Positions 46,756-57,034 are shown, counted from the first letter of the stretch. The stretch: 64,000 nucleotides of DNA from Panacibacter microcysteis (GCF_015831355.1 NZ_JADWYR010000001.1:558001-622000), one strand, 5' to 3'. The notes: generated by a model not told the origin, from the letters alone. Program-made: numbers and translations.

Positions 46756-47790
46756 TTATTCGTTCAGAAAACCGAGTATGTAAGATGTATACAGTTGTGG
46801 TTGTTCAATAAAAATAAAATGCCCCGCACCAGGAATAAACATCAGCCGGCTATTTTTAAAGAGTGCCAGGTACTCATTTGTTGCATCCCACGGCTGGTTA
46901 TCGCATGCTCCTTTCATAACAAGCATCTTAGTACCGGTGTTTCTAAAAATATTGCGTTTATCAGTAATTTTTGTCAGGTTCAGGTATGTCATTAATTGCG
47001 CATAATAACCGTTTCCCGCTTCTCGATTCAGTTTACTGATGTTCGCCGTATCACAAACACAAGATCTGTTTACAAGCGCATTGCTATAAGCAGCAAAAGC
47101 ATCAGCTTCTGCATCACCGGCAAGCTTTTTACCAAAATTTGTTGCCATAAATGCCATTGCATCTGTTCTCAGGTTAGCTGCCAGTATATTGCCATCTTTA
47201 TTGGAATAATGAGGCGTTTTGAAATGCAGGCTGTCAGGTATTTTTTCCTTTACGGCTCTATCGTTATAAGGATAAATGGGGCCGGGACAGGTGAGAATTA
47301 TTTTATCAACTTTATCACTATGGTCAACCAAATATAGAGTTCCCAAAATAGCACCCCATGATTGACCTATAAGAATAACTTTTTCTGCTCCTGTTTTTTC
47401 AATTACTTCTTCCAGTTCTGCAATATGCCTTTGCACAGTATAATCCCGAATATGTTCAAGCCTCGAAGAGTTTCCACCGCCAACCTGGTCGTATAGGTAC
47501 ACCGTATAACCACTGTCTGCCAAAACCTGAAGCGTAGCAATATTATCGTTTGAATAATGTCCGCCCGGACCTCCATGCAGGTATATTACAGGATAAGGTT
47601 TTTGTGTACCCTTTGCATTAAGCTTTGTATATGCTATAGCAGAACCACTATGCATTTGCCAAAAGCTTACGTTTTTATTTGTGTTTGCTTTTGGCACATC
47701 GTAAGTACGTGGAATAAAAATGAGGCATAAAAAAACACCTGTGCAAAATAGCAAGGTGTATAAAATTATGATTCGTATTTTCTTCATCAC
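46756..47790 (-). CDS. Peptidase S33-type alpha/beta hydrolase (proline iminopeptidase-like)
   Basis: This 344-aa protein has an N-terminal membrane anchor (residues about 5-26). The alpha/beta hydrolase fold follows: oxyanion motif LHGGPGGHYSND, strand YLYDQVGGGNSS, nucleophile Ser in IGQSWGAILG, Asp in CDNQPWD and His in GAGHFIF. HGGPGG and DQxGxGxS are hallmarks of the proline iminopeptidase (S33) group. The actual peptide or ester substrate is unknown. It lies 38 bp after the OmpA gene. Confidence 0.85.
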   Translation of the reverse strand: MMKKIRIIILYTLLFCTGVFLCLIFIPRTYDVPKANTNKNVSFWQMHSGSAIAYTKLNAKGTQKPYPVIYLHGGPGGHYSNDNIATLQVLADSGYTVYLYDQVGGGNSSRLEHIRDYTVQRHIAELEEVIEKTGAEKVILIGQSWGAILGTLYLVDHSDKVDKIILTCPGPIYPYNDRAVKEKIPDSLHFKTPHYSNKDGNILAANLRTDAMAFMATNFGKKLAGDAEADAFAAYSNALVNRSCVCDTANISKLNREAGNGYYAQLMTYLNLTKITDKRNIFRNTGTKMLVMKGACDNQPWDATNEYLALFKNSRLMFIPGAGHFIFIEQPQLYTSYILGFLNE

Positions 47791-47828
47791 GCGATTGTTA
47801 TTATCGCTATCACGTTCAGAAAGTCTTT

Positions 47829-48647
47829 TTATTGTTCCAGCAGTTTATACAATTCATCCAGTTTGGGAGATAAGATAATTTCTGTACGCCTGTTTCTTGC
47901 GCGGCCTTCATTGGTGGCATTACTTTCTACAGGGTCATACTCACTGTGGCCTGATGCAACGATTCTTACAGGATCTACACTGTAATCTTTGGTAAGTATT
48001 CTTACAATGGAGGCAGAGCGTGCAAGGCTCAATGCCCAGTTATCTTCATATGTTCTGCGGATAGGAATAGAGTCTGTATGGCCCTCAATGTTTATACTGA
48101 TATCAGGATTGGCATTTAACACGCCGGCCAGTTTACCAAGCGCTTCTTTGCCCTGTACATTTACAACAGCACTGCCTGATGGAAACAGCAGGTTCTCACT
48201 AAGGCTTACATACACCTTGCCGTTCTTTTGAGCAACAGTAAGATCACTTGCTGCAAAGCCGCTGAGCGCATCGGTCATTTTCTTGCGCAGCGCTTCAGAT
48301 TTTTGCTTTTGCTGATCCAGCAAACTTTGCAGTTGATTAAGTTTCTGCTGCTGCTCTGCCAATTCTTTTTGCCGCTGCGATAATTCAGTCTGCGTGAACG
48401 AAGCAGACGCCTGCAGGTCTGCATTTTTCTTTTGCAATTCATCAATCAGTTTTTTCTGGTCTGCCACCTGCAGCTGCAGATCAGCTACAGTGGTGGTAAG
48501 GCTGCTTACTTTATTGGCAAGTTGTGTACTATCGTACCGGAGGTAACGTATGGCCACCTGTGATTCAAGGTATTTCTTCTTGCTAACGCAGCTTACCGTT
48601 AATAACGTAACCAATGCTGCTGCCAATATTATCAACTGCCTGTTCAT
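47829..48647 (-). CDS. OmpA-family lipoprotein with coiled coil
   Basis: This 272-aa envelope lipoprotein has its lipobox ending at C20 (LLTVSC). Residues about 35-125 form a long coiled coil, and 140-262 the OmpA-like peptidoglycan-binding domain (FPSGSAVVN; INIEGHTDSIPI; LSLARSASIVRIL; ARNRRTEII). The layout suggests a Pal-like tether between outer membrane and cell wall. A solo right repeat arm lies upstream of its start. Confidence 0.92.
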   Translation of the reverse strand: MNRQLIILAAALVTLLTVSCVSKKKYLESQVAIRYLRYDSTQLANKVSSLTTTVADLQLQVADQKKLIDELQKKNADLQASASFTQTELSQRQKELAEQQQKLNQLQSLLDQQKQKSEALRKKMTDALSGFAASDLTVAQKNGKVYVSLSENLLFPSGSAVVNVQGKEALGKLAGVLNANPDISINIEGHTDSIPIRRTYEDNWALSLARSASIVRILTKDYSVDPVRIVASGHSEYDPVESNATNEGRARNRRTEIILSPKLDELYKLLEQ

Positions 48648-48779
48648 TTGTATCTGATTATGACGGTGAAAAAATTTATACTACGCCTGTTAACTTACAT
48701 GAAAGATGCGCAAACACATTAAGTATTACGGGCAACTGTTGCGCTGTTGCACCCGGAGCTGCTGCCATAAAAAACTACC

Positions 48780-48829
48780 GTACAAGTGTGCGACGCAACG
48801 GAAGCCTCATGCATATTCAACTGCCGGGC
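48780..48829. repeat. Solo right arm of the inverted-repeat family
   Basis: GTACAAGTGTGCGACGCAAC starts at 48780, preceded by CTGCCATAAAAAACTACC and ending CTGCCGGGC. A left arm is not recognisable, though GGCAACTGTTGCG at 48731 could be a decayed remnant. Confidence 0.72.
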
Positions 48830-48864
48830 AACCAAACAAAACCATGCCAATACCGCTATGCAGT

Positions 48865-51375
48865 TTAGAATAATTCTGCCTGCTGTTTATTGCTTTCTTC
48901 TTCGCGCTTTTCCCATTCCATTTCCACAGACTTGCTATAATCCATAAGTTTTGCGCCAATTGCTTTCCAGCCCATTACTTCTACCATCTTGCTTATCTTG
49001 AACTTTGCTTTGCGTACCTGCTGGCCCCGCCCTGTTTGCACTACGAGTATCGGTTCGTCAAGTGTTGTTACGGCTTCAATACGGTTGCCGTCACCTTCTT
49101 TGATGAAGAAGAATTTGCTATGCAAAGTGGTGGTCTCAATCCTGAATCTTTTTACGTTGTACTGCTGCTTTTCGTTTTCCAGGTAAACAGCGGTGATAAC
49201 TTTACCAGGGTTGAACTTTTCTATGAGCACGATCTTGTCTGCATCAAAGCGCTGGGTAAGTTCAGTGTCGGTTAACTCGTAATTGCCATCGCTGTATACC
49301 ACAAGAATTTTTTCGTCTTCGAACGTGCCGAGGTATGTTCCTTTTTCTTCGTTATTCAGCCTGCCATACACATCATCGAACCAAAGCTTGCGGCCTTCGA
49401 GTGTTGACCTGCCTTTTTCTTTTAGTTTAACCGTGCGCACCGGATATTTTGTAACCTGGTTGCCGATGCTGCTGCGGCCTTTTATTTCGAGCTCTTCAAA
49501 ATAAAAATCGAACTCTTTATTGCGGGCGGTGCAGTTGGGGCTGAGTGTAATCTTTACCACTTCTGCCTCGCCATTGGGGTTGGCGGTAAAATATTGCACT
49601 TTGCTTTTTTCACCTTTGGTAAGATCATATTCTTTATCGCGGGTAATACCGGTAACGTTGAAGCGCTTGGCATAACTGGTTCCTGAGTTGTGGTCTGTAT
49701 AGATCATGTTATACGTGGTGCGTTCATCATTTTTAAGAAACACTGCCGCATGTATGATGTCTTTACCAATAAAAACTTTATCCGCCACTTTCACGATCTT
49801 CATGATACCGCGTTTTGTAAACACGATGATGTCATCAAGATCTGAACATTCGGTAAGCAGCTCATCTTTCTTCAAACCCGTACCTATAAAGCCTTCTGCG
49901 CGGTTTACATATATCCTGGTATTGGCAATGGCCACCTGTTTTGCCGTAATGGTATCAAACGGCCTTATCTCGGTTTTACGTTCCCTGCCTTTACCATATT
50001 TTTTGATGAGGTTTTCAAAATATGCTACGGCATAATCTGTAAGATGGTCGAGGTCGAATTGTACCTGTTTTATCTCGGCTTCAATTCCTTTGATCTGTTC
50101 ATTCAGTTCATTAATATCGAGGCGATAAATTCTTCTCACCGGTTTTTCAGTAAGCTTTATAATATCTTCTCTTTTTATCTCTCTCTTCAGCTTCTTTTTA
50201 TAAAGCCCAAAAGCTTTGTCGATCGCAGCAATCACTTTATCCCAGGTTTCATGCTTTTGCTCCAGCTCTTTGTATATTTTTTCTTCAAAGAATATTTTCT
50301 CCAGCGAAGTATAATGCCATTTGTCTTCGAGCTCTGCCAGTTTAATTTCCAGTTCTTTCTGCAGCAGGTTGCGGGTATTATCAGCAGAAATTTTCAGCAA
50401 CTCATGCACGCCAACAAAACGCGGTTTCTGGTCTACAATAACGCAGCAGTTGGGCGAAATACTTACCTCACAATCTGTAAACGCATACAACGCATCAATG
50501 GTTATATCCGGGGAAATACCGGCAGCCAGTTCTATTTGTATCTCCACATCTTTAGCGGTGGCATCTGTTACCTTTTTAATTTTTAGTTTACCCTGGTCAT
50601 TGGCTTTTACAATAGAATCCATCAATGAGGAAGTGGTTACCCCATACGGCACGCTTTTGATCACCAGTGTTTTTTTATCCACCTCTTCCACAATGGCTCT
50701 TACACGTACTTTACCGCCGCGTTTACCTTCGTTGTAGTTGGTGGCATCCATCATACCGCCGGTAAGAAAATCGGGGTAAAGTTCAAACTTCCTGCCGCGC
50801 AGGTATTTGATTGAAGCCTCGCACAGCTCCAGGAAATTATGTGGTAATATTTTGGTAGACAACCCTACCGCAATACCATCTGCACCCTGTGCCAGCACCA
50901 GCGGAAACTTCATAGGCAGCACAACAGGCTCCAGCTTACGGCCATCATAACTCAACTGCCATTCGGTGGTCTTGGCATTGAATGCCACTTCCAGCGCAAA
51001 CTTCGAAAGCCGTGCCTCGATATACCTTGGCGCAGCAGCGTCATCGCCTGTTCTTACATCGCCCCAGTTTCCCTGTGTTTCTATCAGCAGGTCTTTTTGC
51101 CCCATATTTACCAGCGCTTCTCCAATGCTGGCATCGCCATGCGGGTGGTATTGCATAGACTGGCCAATAATGTTGGCCACTTTATTAAAACGGCCATCGT
51201 CCATTTCTTTCATGGCGTGGAGAATGCGGCGCTGCACGGGCTTCAGGCCGTCTTCTACAGCAGGCACGGCACGTTCGAGTATTACATAAGAGGCATAATC
51301 GAGAAACCAGTTTTTATACTGGCCCTGTACGCCATTTTCGTTAGAGAGGTCTATTTCTTTTCTTTCTTTCGCCAT
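48865..51375 (-). CDS. parC: DNA topoisomerase IV subunit A
   Basis: This 836-aa subunit breaks and rejoins DNA in chromosome decatenation. The N-terminal YASYVILERAVPAVEDGLKP and the CAP-like domain contain catalytic Y118 (APRYIEARLS). The coiled-coil tower is at about 330-460 and a divergent beta-propeller C-terminal domain at about 490-800. The quinolone-region Ser of E. coli is an Ala here (HPHGDASIGEAL). The ORF stays open to 51465 only because it runs into a repeat arm; the ATG at 51375 (MAKERKEIDLSN) is the real start. The partner ParE gene lies two genes upstream. Confidence 0.94.
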   Translation of the reverse strand: MAKERKEIDLSNENGVQGQYKNWFLDYASYVILERAVPAVEDGLKPVQRRILHAMKEMDDGRFNKVANIIGQSMQYHPHGDASIGEALVNMGQKDLLIETQGNWGDVRTGDDAAAPRYIEARLSKFALEVAFNAKTTEWQLSYDGRKLEPVVLPMKFPLVLAQGADGIAVGLSTKILPHNFLELCEASIKYLRGRKFELYPDFLTGGMMDATNYNEGKRGGKVRVRAIVEEVDKKTLVIKSVPYGVTTSSLMDSIVKANDQGKLKIKKVTDATAKDVEIQIELAAGISPDITIDALYAFTDCEVSISPNCCVIVDQKPRFVGVHELLKISADNTRNLLQKELEIKLAELEDKWHYTSLEKIFFEEKIYKELEQKHETWDKVIAAIDKAFGLYKKKLKREIKREDIIKLTEKPVRRIYRLDINELNEQIKGIEAEIKQVQFDLDHLTDYAVAYFENLIKKYGKGRERKTEIRPFDTITAKQVAIANTRIYVNRAEGFIGTGLKKDELLTECSDLDDIIVFTKRGIMKIVKVADKVFIGKDIIHAAVFLKNDERTTYNMIYTDHNSGTSYAKRFNVTGITRDKEYDLTKGEKSKVQYFTANPNGEAEVVKITLSPNCTARNKEFDFYFEELEIKGRSSIGNQVTKYPVRTVKLKEKGRSTLEGRKLWFDDVYGRLNNEEKGTYLGTFEDEKILVVYSDGNYELTDTELTQRFDADKIVLIEKFNPGKVITAVYLENEKQQYNVKRFRIETTTLHSKFFFIKEGDGNRIEAVTTLDEPILVVQTGRGQQVRKAKFKISKMVEVMGWKAIGAKLMDYSKSVEMEWEKREEESNKQQAELF

Positions 51376-51393
51376 GTTGTATCTATCAAAATT

Positions 51394-51401
51394 CAAATGT
51401 A
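51394..51401 (-). promoter_or_regulatory. Candidate -7 element of parC
   Basis: On the (-) strand this is TACATTTG, 18 bp before the parC ATG. The expected position of the TTTG element falls at the edge of the repeat element starting at 51421. Confidence 0.3.
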
Positions 51402-51420
51402 TACTATTCAGAAAATTATG

Positions 51421-51662
51421 GGCCGGGCTTTTGCATTTTGTGGCATCGCCTGTTGCGTCGCACACTTGTACAGCATCTCATTATGCAACAGTTCCAGGTG
51501 CCATCTTCGCAATAATGATACACTATTCTAATAATCTTTTTCCCAGCCGTAAAGAAGCTTATACCCCCTGCAATGCCGCATTGAGGAACGCCGCAGCTGC
51601 CATGAAAACAGAACGTACAAGTGAGTGACACAACAGCAGATGCCATATGTACTGCTGCCTGC
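51421..51662. repeat. Inverted-repeat element 8 (complete pair)
   Basis: The C-subtype left arm (51441-51471) has the outer end GGCCGGGC. The T-subtype right arm is 51615-51645, preceded by CGCAGCTGCCATGAAAAC. It fills nearly all of the 290-bp gap between the VOC gene and parC. Confidence 0.83.
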
Positions 51663-51666
51663 TACC

Positions 51667-52056
51667 TTATATTTCATACAGCTCCAGCGGCTGACCGTTT
51701 GGGTCCAGGAAGAACACAAACTTTTTTCCTGTTAATTCATCAATACGCACATCCTGCACTGCAACACTTCTGCTCTTTAAATATGCGGCGGCACTTTCAA
51801 CATTTTCTACCGCGAATGCCAGGTGGCGCAGGCCTTTTGCTTCGGGGTAAGAGCCGCGCTCCCTGTAATCGGGAAAAGAAAAAAGCTCTACCTGGTACAA
51901 GCCGTTTATGGCAAGATCGAGTTTATATGAATCTCTTTCTGCCCGGTATGTTTCGGCAATGATTTCGAAACCGAGAATATCGGTATAAAACTGCTTACTC
52001 AACAAATAATTGTCGGTAAGTATGGCCACATGATGTATATATTTGATGTGTATCAT
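51667..52056 (-). CDS. VOC (glyoxalase/YaeR-like) family protein
   Basis: This 129-aa protein is of the vicinal-oxygen-chelate fold with two beta-alpha-beta-beta-beta modules. Probable metal ligands are His in YIHHVAILT, Glu in LYQVELFSF, His in GLRHLAFAVE and the C-terminal Glu in QPLELYEI. It is close to the YaeR/SMU1112c group, whose function is unknown. The ATG at 52056 is chosen because family homology starts there; the upstream frame extension looks non-coding. Confidence 0.85.
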   Translation of the reverse strand: MIHIKYIHHVAILTDNYLLSKQFYTDILGFEIIAETYRAERDSYKLDLAINGLYQVELFSFPDYRERGSYPEAKGLRHLAFAVENVESAAAYLKSRSVAVQDVRIDELTGKKFVFFLDPNGQPLELYEI

Positions 52057-52135
52057 TTGCTTATTACCCGGTCTTGTGCAGTTGTGCTGCCGCCACATGT
52101 TGCAGCCTGTGGCTACACAGTACCATGCAGCCATA

Positions 52136-52972
52136 TTATGGCGCCGTAGCTGGTTCGCTTACCGGCGCGCCGGCCAGCCGAATGGTCATTTCTTTCCAGC
52201 CTTTGGCCCAGTCTCCTGTTGCCTCAAGTTTTCCTGCGGCAACCAGTTCTTTTATGCGCCACACAAGAAACACATCACCTGTTCTTACTTTCATTTTGCC
52301 CAATATGGTGGTAAGTATTCTGGCAAGCTTCTGCGGTTCTGCAGTTACAGCGCTTAGTATGTCTTTATCATAGTAGTCTGCTGTTTTACTTACGATCTTC
52401 TTACCACCATCAAGTATGCGCACCACGCCATTTTCGGTACACAGTTTTTTCCACTCATCAGGGTCCACTTCAAACTCGCTGAGCGTTATTGGCCTGGCAA
52501 GTTTTTTAGCTTTCAGGAATTCTTTTGGCTGAATTTCATGCAAGGCCACAGGGTAAAATATACCGCCCTTCTCATTGATGAATGGCAGGTTATTCATGTA
52601 CAACACGTGCACCCTGCCCTGGTAATTTTTTAGCTGGCTCATTAACCAGTAGTAGCCGCACACATCATGCTGGTTCTGGCCCATCCATATCCACAGGTCG
52701 GCGGCAGGTTCTTCGTCCATTTTCTTTAGCAGGTTATGTACGGTCATTTTATCGTCTACCAGATCGATCTGTTCAGTGTAGGGAGAAGATTCCAACAATG
52801 CCTTCCACCAGTCTCTGCGCGCCTGGTAACCATCAGTATCGTATATGTTGCTGACAGGGCCAACAGCAAAATCATCTTTAATGATCCAGACCTCACCAGC
52901 CATTGTTTCATCTAACTCAATGGCCTTTTGTAAAACGGCTATATCTGCTTCCTGGAAAACGATGTGTAACAT
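52136..52972 (-). CDS. DUF1835 domain protein
   Basis: This 278-aa cytoplasmic protein starts with MLHIVFQEADIAVLQKAI and shows DDFAVGPV and DLWIWMGQNQHDVCGYYWL, which match DUF1835. The C-terminal part probably belongs to the accompanying DUF3658. No enzymatic residues are established for the family. It lies between the VOC and parE genes on the same strand, 79 bp from the former. Confidence 0.8.
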   Translation of the reverse strand: MLHIVFQEADIAVLQKAIELDETMAGEVWIIKDDFAVGPVSNIYDTDGYQARRDWWKALLESSPYTEQIDLVDDKMTVHNLLKKMDEEPAADLWIWMGQNQHDVCGYYWLMSQLKNYQGRVHVLYMNNLPFINEKGGIFYPVALHEIQPKEFLKAKKLARPITLSEFEVDPDEWKKLCTENGVVRILDGGKKIVSKTADYYDKDILSAVTAEPQKLARILTTILGKMKVRTGDVFLVWRIKELVAAGKLEATGDWAKGWKEMTIRLAGAPVSEPATAP

Positions 52973-53240
52973 GTATACTTAATAATTAAAAATTAATAAC
53001 GCATGATTACGAAGAACGAAGAATTGCAGTAAGACTATCAATAACTTTTCGCAATCAATGTTGACAGATGCTGCAGGTTATTCATCCAGTAAACCTGATT
53101 CCTGTAAAATGCCTAAAGCGCTTGTGCTACCTTTCTTTCAGTTGAAGAAATAATGCAACAATTCTTCCGCCAAATAGAAATGACTTTTCAACGATGACGT
53201 TGTTTTCTTTTATTCAATTCCTGGCGGTGAATGTACATTG

Positions 53241-55142
53241 TTAATGCTTGTCGGTTTCCTCTACCAGGTCTAATTCTACCCGTAGATTATCAATGATAAA
53301 CTCCTGTCTTTCGGGCGTGTTTTTACCCATAAAATATTCCAGCAGGTTCTGAATATGATCTCCCTGCTCCAGTATCACGGGTTGTGTACGCATGTCTTCA
53401 CCAATGAATCTTCCAAACTCTTCCGGAGATATTTCGCCCAACCCTTTAAAACGGGTTATCTCGGGCTTGCCACCCAGTTTTTTTATCGCGGCCTTTTTTT
53501 CTGCTTCATCGTAACAATAGATCGTCTCCTGTTTATTACGCACCCGGAACAGCGGTGTTTCAAGTATATGTACATGGTTCTGCTTCACCAGGTCTGGAAA
53601 GAACTGCAAAAAGAAGGTCATTATCAACAGTCGTATGTGCATACCATCTACGTCTGCATCTGTTGCAATAACAATGTTATTATAGCGCAAACCTTCCAAA
53701 CCGTCTTCTATATTCAAAGCATGCTGCAGCAGGTTAAACTCTTCATTCTCGTATACAATCTTTTTGGTTAGTCCAAAACAGTTGAGCGGCTTACCACGCA
53801 AACTAAACACAGCCTGTGTTTCTACGTGCCTGCTTTTGGTAATGCTTCCGCTGGCGCTGTCGCCTTCGGTAATAAAAATGGTAGAGTTGTTTTGCAATGC
53901 CACAAAAGCTTCTTTCCCTTTTGTGGGCGGCTCTTCGTTATAATGCACTTTGCAGTCGCGCAGCTTTTTATTATGCAGGTTGGCTTTTTTGGCTCTTTCG
54001 TTGGCCAGCTTTTTTATACCAGCCAGTTCTTTTCTTTCTTTCTCACTTTGTTCTATCCTTTTTTTCAAACCTTCTGCCACTGCCGGATTTCTGTGCAGGT
54101 AATTATCCAGTTCCCTGGAGAAAAAATCGCTTACAAAATTCTTCATCGTAGGCCCGCCCTCGTATACTACAGAGCTGCCAAGTTTTGTTTTTGTCTGGCT
54201 CTCAAATACAGGCTCCTGTACACGCACAGCAATGGCAGCAACAATACTCTGGCGAATATCTGCTGCATCATAGTCTTTCTTAAAAAATTCCCTTACCGTT
54301 TTTACAAATGCCTCCCTGAAAGCCTGCTGGTGTGTACCACCCTGCGTGGTATACTGCCCGTTTACAAAAGAGAATATGTCTTCGCCGTAGTCATTGTTGT
54401 GTGTTATGGCTACTTCAATATCCTCGCCTTTTAAATGAATGATCGGGTAGCGGATCTCGTCTTCATTTGTTTTGCGTTTCAGCAGGTCCAGCAAACCATT
54501 TCGGCTCACGTATCTTTTACCGTTGAACAAAATGGTAAGCCCCGCATTAAGGTAGCAGTAGTTCCATAAAAGGTTATCGAGATACTCGTGTATAAAATGA
54601 AAGTTTTTAAATACCGTATCGTCCGGTATAAATGTTACCATGGTGCCATTTGATTCACCGGTCTTTGCTTCCTTGTGATCTTTTACCAGCACACCTTTTT
54701 CAAACTCTGCCGCTTTAGCTTTTCCATCGCGGTAGCTTTCTACTTTAAAATAATGGCTCAGCGCATTCACGGCTTTGGTACCCACCCCGTTCAAACCCAC
54801 GCTTTTCTGAAATGCCTTACTGTCGTACTTGGCGCCGGTATTTATTTTACTTACCACATCCACCACTTTGCCCAGCGGTATGCCACGGCCATAATCACGC
54901 ACTGTTACACCTTTTCCTTCAATGGTAATTTCGATCTGTTTACCATACCCCATCATGTGTTCATCAATACAGTTATCGAGCACCTCTTTTACCAGCACGT
55001 AAATACCATCGTCAGGCGCAGAGCCGTCGCCAAGTTTACCAATATACATACCCGGCCGCAACCTGATATGCTCACGCCAGTCAAGACTCCTGATGCTGTC
55101 TTCGGTATATTCAAACAGGTTTGTATCTTTCGATTCTGCCAT
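53241..55142 (-). CDS. parE: DNA topoisomerase IV subunit B
   Basis: This 633-aa ATPase subunit partners ParC. The GHKL ATPase domain has [30 protein letters not shown] and [14 protein letters not shown]. The transducer domain is at about 225-390. The TOPRIM domain has TEGDSASGS and [12 protein letters not shown], which bind catalytic metal. The C-terminal [20 protein letters not shown] is the conserved tail. Length is that of ParE rather than a larger GyrB. The 268-bp gap between it and the DUF1835 gene holds no recognisable feature. Confidence 0.95.
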   Translation of the reverse strand: MAESKDTNLFEYTEDSIRSLDWREHIRLRPGMYIGKLGDGSAPDDGIYVLVKEVLDNCIDEHMMGYGKQIEITIEGKGVTVRDYGRGIPLGKVVDVVSKINTGAKYDSKAFQKSVGLNGVGTKAVNALSHYFKVESYRDGKAKAAEFEKGVLVKDHKEAKTGESNGTMVTFIPDDTVFKNFHFIHEYLDNLLWNYCYLNAGLTILFNGKRYVSRNGLLDLLKRKTNEDEIRYPIIHLKGEDIEVAITHNNDYGEDIFSFVNGQYTTQGGTHQQAFREAFVKTVREFFKKDYDAADIRQSIVAAIAVRVQEPVFESQTKTKLGSSVVYEGGPTMKNFVSDFFSRELDNYLHRNPAVAEGLKKRIEQSEKERKELAGIKKLANERAKKANLHNKKLRDCKVHYNEEPPTKGKEAFVALQNNSTIFITEGDSASGSITKSRHVETQAVFSLRGKPLNCFGLTKKIVYENEEFNLLQHALNIEDGLEGLRYNNIVIATDADVDGMHIRLLIMTFFLQFFPDLVKQNHVHILETPLFRVRNKQETIYCYDEAEKKAAIKKLGGKPEITRFKGLGEISPEEFGRFIGEDMRTQPVILEQGDHIQNLLEYFMGKNTPERQEFIIDNLRVELDLVEETDKH

Positions 55143-55164
55143 ATGTGTAAGTCCTGATTTTTAT

Positions 55165-55220
55165 GTATGAACCAAACTGTATTACTACTATTGAGCTGCC
55201 GTTGCGTCGCACTCCTGTAC
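55165..55220. repeat. Left arm of the inverted-repeat family, partner decayed
   Basis: The C-subtype arm GTTGCGTCGCACTCCTGTAC is at 55201-55220. A possible decayed right arm is GTACAAGTTAG at 55376. It lies directly upstream of parE in a 423-bp gap whose remainder shows only the promoter candidate at 55517. Confidence 0.65.
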
Positions 55221-55516
55221 TGTAAAAACATTACGCAGCATGGTGCAACCCGCTTTACTGAATGAAGCACATTTAACTGCAAAGTGGTAAACCCGGAGGC
55301 CTGCAAACGCCAGAGGTATATTTCCAACACCGTACAGGTAATGCACCGTGGCAGCTATTTCGTGCAAATTTAGCCGTACAAGTTAGTTTTTCAGGTTTAC
55401 TTTTCTACAAAACCGCCATGGCTGTGGATAAAACATTTTTCGGCTGTAACATAATACACACGTGAATTTTAACGTATTTACATGCGTACAAAAACCGGTT
55501 CGCAGGCGGCTGGTTT

Positions 55517-55524
55517 TAAATTTG
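55517..55524 (+). promoter_or_regulatory. Candidate -7 element of the transglutaminase-like gene
   Basis: TAAATTTG matches TAnnTTTG. It lies downstream of the first in-frame ATG (55482) but 41 bp upstream of the ATG at 55566, which supports the later start. Confidence 0.35.
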
Positions 55525-55565
55525 TAAAGTATAACGTCAAAAGAAAACAGATCGTAAAAAGCCTA

Positions 55566-56483
55566 ATGAGTCCTGAAGCAGTAAAAAAGCATTATACAAC
55601 AACACAGCAAATTTTAATAAACATTGCCGGTATATTGTGTATTATACCCCTGGCTCCGTTTCTGTGCAGGTTTATTCCGCCGGTTTTTATCGGCGACTGG
55701 AATGTAGACCTGATTATTGCCCTGGTAGTTTCCATCATCATCATCCGTCTAATGCAATGGCTGGTAAAACCACTGGTAATACCTGCATTCCTGGTAGTTT
55801 TGGGCATACTGGTCTATAACCAGTTCAACAGTAATTACACTTTTACAAACATAGCCAGCGGTTACAAAACCCTCGTTAACCAAAACTGGAGCATACGCGA
55901 AAAAAAACAGGTAGATGAATTAAGCTTTAACCCTCACTTATTTGAAAACAGCGAGCAAAAAGTGATCAGGCTGGTTAAAGCAAAAGTGCAATACCAGGAT
56001 TCTCTTGTACGTAATTTTTCGGTTACTCATTCGCTCGATTATTTTGATGAATACAATTACAAATACCGGGCACTTACCCGTTATTTTTCCTTGTTTAAAT
56101 ACATTAACCTTAGTTTTAAATATGTGTCAGACTTTCAGCGGGATGAATATTACGCCACACCCCGGGAAACAATCCTGAATGGTCTTGGCGGAGACTGTGA
56201 CGACCACAGTATACTCATGGCCGCCTGCCTCATGAGCATTGGCGCCACATGCAGGCTGGTTATTGTAGATGGCCACATGTACCCGGAAATGTATATCGGT
56301 GATAAGAATGATTTCGAAATAGCCCAGGCCGCCATTATACAGTTTTTCGAGTACGATAAAATCAACCGCATTTATTACCACGAAAATGATGGTGAATACT
56401 GGCTTAACCTCGACTACACGGCACACTACCCCGGCGGGCCATACATGAATGACAATGTAAGGCTGGTGATCAACTTTCCCTGA
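55566..56483 (+). CDS. Membrane-anchored transglutaminase-like protein
   Basis: This 305-aa protein has three N-terminal membrane spans at about 15-37, 46-64 and 71-85. A transglutaminase/cysteine-protease-like domain follows at about 125-305. The probable triad is C211 (GLGGDCDDHSILMA), H237 (VDGHMYPEM) and Asp in WLNLDYTAH. Such domains act as peptidases, amidases or crosslinkers; the partner is unknown. An in-frame ATG at 55482 would add 28 residues without hydrophobic character. It precedes ykgJ by 25 bp. Confidence 0.78.
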   Translation: MSPEAVKKHYTTTQQILINIAGILCIIPLAPFLCRFIPPVFIGDWNVDLIIALVVSIIIIRLMQWLVKPLVIPAFLVVLGILVYNQFNSNYTFTNIASGYKTLVNQNWSIREKKQVDELSFNPHLFENSEQKVIRLVKAKVQYQDSLVRNFSVTHSLDYFDEYNYKYRALTRYFSLFKYINLSFKYVSDFQRDEYYATPRETILNGLGGDCDDHSILMAACLMSIGATCRLVIVDGHMYPEMYIGDKNDFEIAQAAIIQFFEYDKINRIYYHENDGEYWLNLDYTAHYPGGPYMNDNVRLVINFP

Positions 56484-56508
56484 AATATTATACTACCTTG
56501 CACGCCAC

Positions 56509-57027
56509 ATGCCAGTTACAGACCTTGCAGTACTTGCACTTACAGCGGCTGAAAAAGAAACAGAAAACGATCTTTTCAAACAGTTTTTACAGGAACAGGA
56601 TGTTGCTGCAATAGATGCAGCCGTTTTTGCACTTGATAAAGAAATTACTCCACAAATAGATTGTACGGCGTGTGGCAACTGCTGCCGCAGTCTTATGATC
56701 AATGTAGACGGGCAGGATGCAGAGCGCCTGGCCCGGCACCTTCATATGCACACAGACGATTTTTATGAACGTTATGTAGAGCGCTCATCGCAGGGCACGC
56801 TGGCCGTTATGAACAACATTCCCTGCCACTTTCTGGCAGATAACAAATGTACTGTGTACGAAGCAAGGCCTGCTGAGTGCCGCGAATTTCCCGGCCTGCA
56901 CCATGCGGGCTTTACCAAAAGGCTGTTTGCCATTTTTATGCATTACCAGCGCTGCCCGATTATTTTTAACGTGGTGGAACAATTGAAAGATGTCACCGGC
57001 TTTTCAACAGTTAACATGCACCTGTAA
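56509..57027 (+). CDS. YkgJ-family cysteine cluster protein
   Basis: This is a 172-aa cytoplasmic protein. The family motif is C52-x2-C55-x2-C58-C59 (DCTACGNCCRS). Further cysteines lie in NIPCHFL, NKCTVYEARPAECREFPG and QRCPIIF, consistent with metal binding. The family's function is not established. The spacing suggests co-transcription with the upstream transglutaminase-like gene. Confidence 0.87.
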   Translation: MPVTDLAVLALTAAEKETENDLFKQFLQEQDVAAIDAAVFALDKEITPQIDCTACGNCCRSLMINVDGQDAERLARHLHMHTDDFYERYVERSSQGTLAVMNNIPCHFLADNKCTVYEARPAECREFPGLHHAGFTKRLFAIFMHYQRCPIIFNVVEQLKDVTGFSTVNMHL

Positions 57028-57034
57028 TATAGCG

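Noticed and set aside
51376-51465. N-terminal extension of parC by 30 codons
   Set aside because: The extension is a translation of a repeat arm (MCDATGDATK comes from the GGCATCGCC core); the conserved protein starts at the ATG at 51375.
53190-53203. Hairpin CAACG-ATGA-CGTTG as terminator of parE
   Set aside because: The T-run lies on the (+) side while parE is on the (-) strand, and the stem is only five base pairs.
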